From positions 1-32,500 of the forward strand of contig JALCCG010000178.1 in NCBI GenBank assembly GCA_023212695.1: a stretch of DNA of 32,500 bases, in the 5' to 3' direction. Shown here one piece after another: positions 18,229 through 26,032 of the stretch (its first letter is position 1; the number at the start of each line of letters is the position of its first letter). This DNA is from Sporisorium sorghi. Lineage: Eukaryota > Basidiomycota > Ustilaginomycetes > Ustilaginales > Ustilaginaceae. The position numbers and the translations under genes were made by a program. The notes below the pieces were generated by a model. It saw only the letters and a list, made by a program, of their open reading frames with translations, was not told the origin of the DNA and did not search any database.

Positions 18229-21037
18229 ATGAATGAATCATCTTCCGCCTCTGCATCTTTGCTCCTCACCACCACCATCCTCTCACTAGGCGCCCATCCT
18301 CTTCCATGGAATGCTAGCTTACGACCATTCATGTTGTTGACCAACCGACTCTCAGCCATCCGCACATATTCATTGAAGTCGCAACGCTTCTCACACAGCA
18401 GCTTCCACACCACATCCCTTCGCACGAACACCAACATGCGAGTCAAGCGATTCGACATTCTCAACCTGCCGTTGGTGCCTGCTTCCGAGCGGCTCACCGT
18501 CAACCTGCTGGCCGATCCGGCGACACCAGAACCTCGCTCTATCGTCTCGGTGCCCGATTCTTCGCCCTCTCTCGTGCGCAGATCTCGCCCCGTCGGCCAC
18601 GGCTCCCACTTCAGCTACCTCACCACCTTGCCCCTTTCTTTCCCCTACGACTTTCCACCCGAGACAGAAGGCGAGCAGTCGCTGGGAGAGCGACACCAGA
18701 AGGAGCTCGAACAAGATGAACAGGACGACGCACACCTCACCGAAGGTCAGAAACGCCAAAAAGTCGAACGAGCACACAAGAAGCGCATGCAGGAGGTCGA
18801 GCACATGCTCCAGCGATACGAGGTGCAGCCTTCCGAGGTGGCAGCCGATGCTCAAACGTCCAGCGGTCTGACGGGCCACGTCCCGCCTCGTCGTCGCCAC
18901 CAGCACTTCCCCTCGGCTCGCCTGTTGGGCGTCTCGCCCGCTGCTCTCCGCGACTGCTTGCCCCACCTTGATGTAGGAGACTCGTTCCAGTGGATCCAGA
19001 GCCACAACAAGCAGGCCGGTCCCAGCTCGTACAGCTCCGGCCCCATCGCTGATGCAAGTGCTTCTGATGCTGCTTCTGCTCCAGAGGCCGCCGCACGCAA
19101 GACGCTCAGCGACTTCGTTTCAGGTCGACTCATCGGCGCTCGCATCACCGCCAGCCCTGACGAGCTTGAAAAGGACGACCGCGCCGGGTACGGTACAAAA
19201 TACATGCGCATTCGCGAAAAGGTCATCAACGGCGAGCAGCAGGAAGAGCCCCCCGAGGACCGCATCCTCCGCCGCCTCGACGAGCTCGAACAGAAACGCG
19301 CTGCGGCCGCTGCTACCGGCACCACCGATTACGCTCCATGGTCCCTGTGCTACGCCGGCCACCAATTCGGCGTTTGGGCCGGACAGCTCGGCGACGGTCG
19401 AGCATTCACGCTGATGGAGACTAAAAACCCGGAAACCAGCGAACGCTGGGAGATCCAGCTCAAAGGCGCTGGACGCACGCCCTACTCGCGCTTCGCCGAC
19501 GGCCTCGCCACACTCACCAGCAGCATCCGCGAGTACCTCTGCAGCGAAGCCATGGGCGCACTCGGCATCCCCACCAGCCGTGCGCTCGCCGTCGTCGCGC
19601 TGCCCGAGCTCCACGTCGTGCGGGAACGTCTCAACATGGCTGCGATCACCACGCGCCTGTGCCCGTCGTGGCTGCGCATCGGCTCGTTCCAGATCCACAG
19701 CTCGCGTGGCGAGTGGGAGTCGGTGCGCATCCTCGGCGAGTACGTCTCCCACGACCTGTTTGGGTTTAGCGATGTCGTCAAGGGCGGTAGTGTTGGCGAC
19801 GAGCAAACACAGCGACCGGGATGGGTGCGGCGCATGGTGGAACAGGTGGCAACGCGCAACGCAAAGACCATCGCGCTCTGGCAGGTCTACGGGTTCATGC
19901 ACGGCGTCATGAACACGGACAACATCGCGCTCACTGGCCACACGATCGACTATGGTCCATATGCATTCATGGATCTCTACGACGAGGGACAGATCTGCAA
20001 CCACTCGGACGGCGAGGGCAGGTACGCGTATCGGCTGCAGCCCACCATGGGCGTGTTTGCGATTCGCGAGCTGCTCAACGCCGTGGCGCCGCTGGTCGGG
20101 TTTGAGATGGAGCACAAGCGTGCGCCCGCGCCGGGCGAGCTGCTGGCCGCGACAGATGCGCAGATCGACGAGTGGCGCGAGGTGTGTGCCGACGAGTATG
20201 CGGACGAGCTCGAGCAGGTGTTTACGAGCACGCTGCTCGAGCAGTGGAAGGAGGGGTACAGGGGTCGATTGGGGTTGACGACAGCGGAGGCCGACGACAA
20301 GGCGGCCCTAATCGATCCGCTGTCCGAGGTGCTGTCCGAGCTCGACTTCAGCACCACGCTCCGCCGGCTGTGTCAGCTTCCCGCGCTGCTCAAGGCACGC
20401 GCTGCCTCGGTGGAGGATGAGGACAAGCTGAAGGACGTCGTCAGTGCTTTCCTCGCTGGTGATGCCTCGACGGGCCTGGAGCCGTGGTACGACGTCTCGG
20501 CCTTGCCGGAATACCTGCGCTCGCAGAAAGAGACGCAGGCGCGCACTTGGCTGTTGACGTACGCCCGCCGCCTGCTCAAGGAGGGCAGGGACGGCGACGA
20601 GGTGACTGCAGAGATGCGCGGCAAGAATCCGCGCTTCGTGCTGCGCAACTGGGTCACCAACGAAGTGGCCAAGCGACTCGAGGAGGACAACGACACTGAT
20701 GTGCTGGCCAAGGTGCTCGAGGTGAGTTTGACGTCGTTTGGCTGACCGATCGATCGAGTGTGATAGAGTGTGCTGGTTGACATTTTGATCCTTTGTTTTG
20801 CGTTCGCGCTGCAGATGGCGACGAGACCGTTCGAAGACTGGGGATTGCCGACGGAAGGCAAGTCGGCCGACGAGGTCGCTGAGGAAGCTGTAAGTCGCGC
20901 CCACCTTGAACCCCATTCTCAGACTAGATAGCGTGTTGATCGCTGACTCCGTTCTTCTCTCCCTTTGACGAACGCTACAGCGTCTGTGCTCGCTCGGCCG
21001 ACCGCTGACGGGCAACCTGCCCTCGTGTTCTTCCTGA
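18229..21037 (+). CDS. FMP40: Protein adenylyltransferase SelO (YdiU/FMP40 family)
   Basis: Three exons (18229-20721, 20815-20889, 20981-21037) encode 874 residues from the first ATG. SelO is a mitochondrial pseudokinase-fold enzyme that transfers AMP from ATP to Ser, Thr or Tyr of redox-related proteins. Visible motifs are YAGHQFGVWAGQLGDGRA, QLKGAGRTPYSRFADG and REYLCSEAM. HGVMNTDN contains Asp564, and DYGPYAFMD starts at Asp574; these match the catalytic and metal-binding aspartates with the usual 10-residue spacing. Residues 35-65 look like an Arg/Ser-rich mitochondrial presequence, so Met35 (18331) is an alternative start. The spliced C-terminus ends PSCSS, placing a Cys at the antepenultimate position where animal SelO has selenocysteine. 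A charged, probably helical insert lies near residues 145-205. Stop codons of SelO and JMJD4 are only 41 bp apart. Confidence 0.93.
20722..20814 (+). other. SelO intron 1, 93 nt
   Basis: The donor is GTGAGT and the acceptor CTGCAG. The intron falls between codons, after KVLE. Unspliced reading ends at a TGA eight codons in, losing the conserved RPFEDW block and the C-terminal cysteine. Confidence 0.88.
20890..20980 (+). other. SelO intron 2, 91 nt
   Basis: The donor is GTAAGT and the acceptor CTACAG, falling between codons. Exon 3 is only 57 nt and supplies the last 18 residues, including both terminal cysteines. The PSCSS end supports the junction. Confidence 0.85.
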
Positions 21038-21078
21038 TCCCCCCGCTGTGCTCCTCCATTTTGTACTCTATCGCAATG

Positions 21079-22335
21079 TCAACCATTCCCTTCCAGTATC
21101 TTGCGGCACTCTTCCGCCGTCTCGCGTATCCCCGCATCGAGCCACTTTGCGTCCTCTCGCGCCTCAAAGTCCCTCACAAGCGGGCTCAGCCTCTCCCTCA
21201 CCCACTCCTCCCCCGGCCTCAACCCCTCCCTCGCCGGTGGCTGACTGAGGCAGAGCCGCAGCATATCCCAAAACCCCGCCCATGCCCAGCCGGCGTCCTG
21301 CACAGCAATGTTCTGCACAAGAGTGTAGAACTCGCGCTTCCACTCGTCCCCCTCTTGTCCACTCGATAGCAACTCCTTTACATCTTCCAGCGCGTCTTCC
21401 GCATGTGCAAGCTCCTCCTTAATCGCTTCGTACAGCGAGGGGACGTTGGTGGCGTTGCACCAGTTGCGGTTGATCGATATACAATCCGTCTGGTTGTCCA
21501 CCTGGTGGTGCCAATTGGAGGGGATGAAGATTGTTTCGTGCGGTTGCTGGTCGATGATCTGCATGTGGGAAAGTGCGGTTTCGAGTTGGCTCCACTCTCT
21601 CCTCCCCTGGGGCTGTGCAGCGACGATGGTGAGGAGCGCGCTGATGTTGGGTACGAGCTCGGATGTTGCTACGGCGGGGAAGCGGCGCAGGTGCGGGACG
21701 GCATGGGGCGGGAACAAAAACCAGCGTTTGCGGCCGACGACGTTGGTGCTCCACGAGTAGGACGCGTACACGTCGCGGTGCAGGAGCGTGTGCGAGCCGG
21801 CGGTGCCGGCGTAGACGAACCGGAAGTCGTCCTTGCCCGTCGAGGACGCAAGGTGGTCCATCCAGTCGTCCGCGAAGATGTCCGGCACTGTGTACGGCGC
21901 CTCCTCGCGCTGTGGCGATGACTGTTTGACGAGGTGCCAATCCTTGATGTACACCGAGCGCACATCGTCACACTCACCGCGCTGTAGACGCTGGATGAGC
22001 TCGACGGCGTTGGCGATCGTCATGTCCGTGCGCGTCTCCTCGACCTGACCTGCGGCGTTGAGTCGGGTGACGACAACGGGCGACACGTGCGCGCCGTACT
22101 CGCGCCTCAATGCGTCCCAGTTGACCTGAGTGTCCGACGACGAGGACGACGCTATCCCCCAGGCGTTCGACCGCACCACCTCCCAGGGCGCAACGAGGCT
22201 AGCGGGCAGGATGCATGGCCGGTTCGGCAAAAGACACCGCTCGAAAAACTCGCCGTAGCGAGGCACCGACGAGAAGCGCACCAGCCGCTCGCAGTCGCGG
22301 ATCGCTGTGCCGGTGATGGGATGGCTCGGCTCCAT
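21079..22335 (-). CDS. JMJD4: JMJD4-type JmjC 2OG-dependent hydroxylase
   Basis: A single-exon gene encodes 418 residues, close to human JMJD4. In animals JMJD4 is a 2-oxoglutarate/Fe(II) lysyl hydroxylase that modifies translation release factor eRF1 and supports accurate termination; that role is carried over by homology. The metal triad is His186-x-Asp188 in LLHRDVYASYSWS and most likely His277 in IPSNWHHQVDN. GRKRWFLFPP and ISINRNWCN are further JMJD4-like blocks. The N-terminal part has the small-JmjC style PNRPCILPA motif. The ATG at 22335 is the first in frame. ULP1 lies upstream on the same strand with a 360-bp gap, long enough for its own promoter. Family assignment is strong. Confidence 0.9.
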   Translation of the reverse strand: MEPSHPITGTAIRDCERLVRFSSVPRYGEFFERCLLPNRPCILPASLVAPWEVVRSNAWGIASSSSSDTQVNWDALRREYGAHVSPVVVTRLNAAGQVEETRTDMTIANAVELIQRLQRGECDDVRSVYIKDWHLVKQSSPQREEAPYTVPDIFADDWMDHLASSTGKDDFRFVYAGTAGSHTLLHRDVYASYSWSTNVVGRKRWFLFPPHAVPHLRRFPAVATSELVPNISALLTIVAAQPQGRREWSQLETALSHMQIIDQQPHETIFIPSNWHHQVDNQTDCISINRNWCNATNVPSLYEAIKEELAHAEDALEDVKELLSSGQEGDEWKREFYTLVQNIAVQDAGWAWAGFWDMLRLCLSQPPAREGLRPGEEWVRERLSPLVRDFEAREDAKWLDAGIRETAEECRKILEGNG

Positions 22336-22695
22336 CGCCAGTGCTGGAGCGTCGGCTCACCGCTGCTGACTCGAAGCTCAAGTCGAGAAGTGAAGAGCAA
22401 GATGAGGATGGTCAAGGAGCTGCGTGAACCCTTGCTCGCTGCACACCTCCACAAGCGGTTCTTCTCAACTTTTATACGCTCGGAACTCGGCTTTTTGTCA
22501 GTCGTTGGTCGAGACCAACACTTCATCGATCCATTCAGGATCTTCCCCGCCGCGGTGGCATCACACTTCGACGACAAGCAAAAGCAAAAAGTACACTGTG
22601 CTGTGCGATTAAAAGCGAGCTTCGATTCGAGTATACAATGTCCATTCTCTCTCCTCTCTCTCCGTGTCGACGCTCCTCTACCGTCAGTCAAGCTT
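22336..22695. promoter_or_regulatory. Gap between ULP1 and JMJD4, tandem on the - strand
   Basis: This 360-bp stretch should hold the ULP1 3' end and the JMJD4 promoter. A 560-codon open frame on the + strand passes through it, but that frame is antisense to both genes and has no recognisable content. I see no repeat, RNA gene or named motif here. Confidence 0.4.
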
Positions 22696-25446
22696 CTAGC
22701 CGAGCAGCTTCTGCGAGTAGATCTCGTACGCCATACGTCTGCGCAGGTACGGCATGTTCTGCTGGGAAAAGTTCCACTCGTACTCGTCGTCCTCCCCATC
22801 CTCGTCCTCTCCAGCCCCATCACCGCCTCCCAAGTTGAGCTTCTCGGCGCCCTCGTCGAGACTCCCGCCCTTCCACACGATGGCAGGCGCGCTGAGCGGA
22901 ATAGGCGTGTGGTAGTCCCGCCTGCTAATCTGCTCCAGCGTCTGACAAGCGAACACGCCGCAGTCGTACCCGTTCTCCTGCTGCGGGCTCTCGTCGCTGA
23001 AATAGTCCGTCCAGCCACGCAGGTCGATCTCCTTCTTCTTCTTGTCACGCGCCTCCTCGACAACGTACTTGCGCATCAGGTCGAAGGCGCTCTGATTGAA
23101 TGCGCCCAGCGAGTCGTAGTACTCGAAGCGGTGCTTGCGCATGTTGATGGCGCCGCACACCCAATGCGCATTGCCCAGGTTGATGGGGAAGAGGATGATG
23201 TCCTTGGAGAAGATGTCGATGCGGCGCGTCCAGCGCTTGACGCCGTCGTGCCCATTCTGTTTGAGTTTATTCCAGAAGAAGGAACCAAAAAAGTGGACCC
23301 GCCAGAAGGCGTCCAGCGACTTGTCGTACGGCCGCTGAGGTGTATCTCTGGCGCCGCCCTTCTTGGTGGCTTTGCTGGTGCGTGCAGGCGGAGCAGGTGC
23401 ATCCTTGGCCGCTGCCATGGCTGCCGTGCGCCTCTGGTCGGCTTCGTTGGCGCGGTTGAGGATGAGCGTGCCGTAAAAATTGATGATTTCGTCGTTGAGC
23501 CACTGTTTCGGCCGCAACTTTTGCACGTCGTGGTCAGAGACCTGCGCACCTTGGATTGTCGAGACGACGCCCCGTTTGCTGAATGCCGAGTCGGCTCCCT
23601 CTTCTCCCTCCTCGTCCAACTGGTTAGGAAGTGGCTGCCGGCCGAGGATGCCTCGGATCTTCCTTTCCCTAGCCCTTATCTCCTTTTCCATCCTCTCCTT
23701 CTCGCGCAACTTGACCTGCGAAACCGGCATGAGCGCAGTCTCGGCATCGCGTTGTCGCTGTCGCAGTAGCTTCTGCATCAAAGCCTCGAGATAGTCGGCC
23801 TGTTGAGCATGCTTGGGGTTGTCCTGGGCCACAAGCGCATGCACCTTTTGCGTCTTGATGGCGAGTTCTCGGAACTGCTTTGGATGGAACAACGGCCTGC
23901 GATGGGATGAACGCAGGTTATTGATGCTTCGAAGAGCGGTTTCGATGCTGTGCTTGATGGTGACATGATGTTGCTTTCCAACCGTTTCCTGGTGCTTCTT
24001 GCTGAAGATGTAGCTTCGCTTTCGATACGCCCCGGAGCTAGGCGTGGTAGTCGAGAGGGCCGAGACCGATTGGAGCGAAGTGTTGCTGCTGAAGGACAAG
24101 GAGCGATCGGGTCCACTTGGCCGCTCGTTGCTGTGCAGCGGGGTCGAGCTTTGCGGTACGCTTCGACGACTCGGCTGGACAAAGTGACTCTGACGACCGA
24201 TACTGCGAATCGTGTCGGTCGCCGACATGTCTGCCAGATCGGAACCGTTGGCTGGTGATGGGAAGCTGAAGCGAGGCTCGGCGTGGGATCCGTGACGTGG
24301 GTTGCGCTGGAACTTCGAGGCAAGAGGTCCGACGAACGAGTGTCTTGAGCTGGAAGCGCGCGGGGCCTCTTGAGGAGAATGTGTAGTTGGGAAGGATGAC
24401 AAGGAGACATCCGAGTCGAGACGCGGCGTAGCATTGACGAGAGACACGTCATTCTCCTTGTCCGGATCGTCGCTGTCCGCATTGCTCTCGTCGGAGTCAG
24501 AGATCAAGTCTACCACTTCGAAGCCTGCACTTTCGAGAGCTTCAGCGCTAGGCTTTTCAGAAAGATCAGCATCGTGCTGAGGTTTCGGCGAGGTGGTTGC
24601 GAGATCGCCTGCATCGGATGCTGGTGCGCTGGGTGGATGTGGCTCGTTACTGCTGAGCGATCTTGACCAATCGAGTAGACCTTCGATGTGCTCGCCAACT
24701 TTGGCATCTGCAACGGCCTGGATGTGATCTACGTCAGCATCCGTGGGACCCGTTTCCTCTGCATCGTGGTCAGCTTCGTCGGCTGGGCGATCGGATTGCG
24801 AGTCGGTGACCATGGATTCGTCCTGAAGAGAGGCTGCATCCACAGCAGGCGCTGGCTCTGCCTCGGGAGCGAGATCGATAGGTTTTGATGGGACAACCGG
24901 GCTGGAGGGAGGAGATGTTTGCTGGATCTGCAGTTCAGCAGCGTCTTCGGATTTGCTGCGGGTATCTGTGATGAGAGCGGAAGCGGTGGATGGGGATGGT
25001 GATGAGCGGAGTGATGTGCGGCCGAGAGGGTCACGAATGGCGCCCTCCTGCGATGGGAGCAGGAGATGAGTATCTGAGCTGGCGATGGATGCTGATGCTG
25101 CTGTCGAGGCAGGAGGTTTGGAAGGAGTGAGATCCACAAAGCCGCTTGCGGGCAGTGAGGATGATGCGGAATCTGGCGTCATGGCGTCCGAGCTGAGTAA
25201 AAGTCGGCCATGCGAAGGTGGTTGCGCGTCGATCTTTTGACGCTTGGGAGATGCACGATAGAATGGCCTGGTGAACAAGTCGCTGATTCGCCTGATCGTC
25301 GACTGGGTATGTTTCGACTCGGACGAGGATACGGAAGCCTTTGGGCTACCATTCAACACGATCGTGTTCGCCAAAGAGGAAGGAGACGATGCTTCTGATG
25401 TTTGCGAGAGTGTATCAAGCGCTTGACGCGCTCGTTTCAGAGGCAT
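22696..25446 (-). CDS. ULP1: SUMO protease of the Ulp1/SENP1 type (C48 peptidase)
   Basis: A single-exon gene encodes 916 residues from the ATG at 25446; a GTG codon just upstream is in frame but is not a plausible start. Ulp1 matures SUMO and removes it from conjugates, typically at nuclear pores. The catalytic domain spans about 640-915. It has QWLNDEIINFYGTLI, WTRRIDIFSKDIILFPINL, His761 (NAHWVC), Asp778 (YYDSLG), oxyanion Gln823 and nucleophile Cys829 (QENGYDCGVFACQ), and it ends with the Ulp1-like NMPYLRRRMAYEI helix. An acidic Gly/Glu/Asp insert (about 853-890) sits between the nucleophile and this helix, and an Ala/Lys-rich insert lies near 680-705. The first 450 residues are Ser/Pro-rich and probably disordered, with a SUMO-interaction-like VVDLISDSD at 311-319. 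It diverges from the ECD gene over 480 bp. Confidence 0.94.
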   Translation of the reverse strand: MPLKRARQALDTLSQTSEASSPSSLANTIVLNGSPKASVSSSESKHTQSTIRRISDLFTRPFYRASPKRQKIDAQPPSHGRLLLSSDAMTPDSASSSLPASGFVDLTPSKPPASTAASASIASSDTHLLLPSQEGAIRDPLGRTSLRSSPSPSTASALITDTRSKSEDAAELQIQQTSPPSSPVVPSKPIDLAPEAEPAPAVDAASLQDESMVTDSQSDRPADEADHDAEETGPTDADVDHIQAVADAKVGEHIEGLLDWSRSLSSNEPHPPSAPASDAGDLATTSPKPQHDADLSEKPSAEALESAGFEVVDLISDSDESNADSDDPDKENDVSLVNATPRLDSDVSLSSFPTTHSPQEAPRASSSRHSFVGPLASKFQRNPRHGSHAEPRFSFPSPANGSDLADMSATDTIRSIGRQSHFVQPSRRSVPQSSTPLHSNERPSGPDRSLSFSSNTSLQSVSALSTTTPSSGAYRKRSYIFSKKHQETVGKQHHVTIKHSIETALRSINNLRSSHRRPLFHPKQFRELAIKTQKVHALVAQDNPKHAQQADYLEALMQKLLRQRQRDAETALMPVSQVKLREKERMEKEIRARERKIRGILGRQPLPNQLDEEGEEGADSAFSKRGVVSTIQGAQVSDHDVQKLRPKQWLNDEIINFYGTLILNRANEADQRRTAAMAAAKDAPAPPARTSKATKKGGARDTPQRPYDKSLDAFWRVHFFGSFFWNKLKQNGHDGVKRWTRRIDIFSKDIILFPINLGNAHWVCGAINMRKHRFEYYDSLGAFNQSAFDLMRKYVVEEARDKKKKEIDLRGWTDYFSDESPQQENGYDCGVFACQTLEQISRRDYHTPIPLSAPAIVWKGGSLDEGAEKLNLGGGDGAGEDEDGEDDEYEWNFSQQNMPYLRRRMAYEIYSQKLLG

Positions 25447-25926
25447 CACGCCTCGTTTGGATGGTGGTTGCGATCCGCTTGCAACAGAGCTGAGTAGGAG
25501 CGGTCTCTACAGCTGTGGCGGTCACAGCGCCTCCACCGACACCTTTTTCGAGACGGCTCAGCTTTTGTTGAATGATCGATCGAGCGAGTTTGCAGTAGCA
25601 AATGGTGGTGGTCGGAAGGAAACGTCGATGAGACAAAGGTCGAAAGCAACAGTCGAATTGCAGAAAAACGCGCCACTCTCAAAGTGCGGAACTCGGTCGT
25701 CACAAGCTGAGCTCCAAGACGCGTTTCTCTCATTTCCTCTGAGCTGCAGAAATCAAAGGGAAAAAAGGCTAAAAAAAAAGGAGGCTTCAAAAAGCTGCTC
25801 AAAAAAAAAAAAAAAAAAAAAAGTGGAGAAAACTGAGCTTTCTTCTTCGGACCAACACTCTCTCGACGCTCTTCTCTCTCTCTCATCACACATCCATCAC
25901 ATCACAAAGCTCAAGACTATGCTGCG
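25447..25926. promoter_or_regulatory. Divergent upstream region between ULP1 and the ECD gene
   Basis: This 480-bp region should hold both promoters. It contains several short A runs, a 22-nt A homopolymer (25801-25822) about 105 nt before the ECD start, and a CT-rich leader (about 25857-25890). An out-of-frame ATG at 25919 sits 8 nt ahead of the ECD start. No independent gene is supported. Confidence 0.5.
25801..25822. repeat. Poly(dA) homopolymer, 22 nt
   Basis: An uninterrupted run of 22 A residues, preceded by other A-rich runs from about 25761, lies just upstream of the ECD coding region and about 355 nt upstream of ULP1. A promoter role as a nucleosome-disfavouring tract is inference. 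Confidence 0.95.
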
Positions 25927-26032
25927 ATGGTCGACACGCAAGCACAATCACAAGATGGTGCGCTACCCTTCTCCGATGTCACGGGCTTGCTGGATGCTGC
26001 TGCCCGAGCAGAAAAACAGCAAGCACTCGTAG
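25919..26032 (+). other. Out-of-frame ORF overlapping the ECD start
   Basis: An ATG at 25919 opens a 37-residue frame that ends at 26032, overlapping the first 106 nt of the ECD coding sequence in another frame. The first ATG has A at -3, and the ECD ATG (25927) has G at -3 and G at +4. If transcripts start upstream of 25919, ECD translation would depend on leaky scanning past this ATG. The peptide itself need not have a function. Confidence 0.45.

Noticed and set aside
19120..20115. A 331-codon - strand open frame antisense to SelO
   Set aside because: It lies wholly within the conserved SelO core and is a shadow frame.
22087..23769. A 560-codon + strand open frame antisense to JMJD4 and ULP1
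   Set aside because: It spans two genes and their gap and has no recognisable motif; GC-rich codon bias commonly opens the antisense frame.
25447..25449. GTG as the ULP1 start
   Set aside because: The next codon is ATG and nuclear genes rarely start at GTG.
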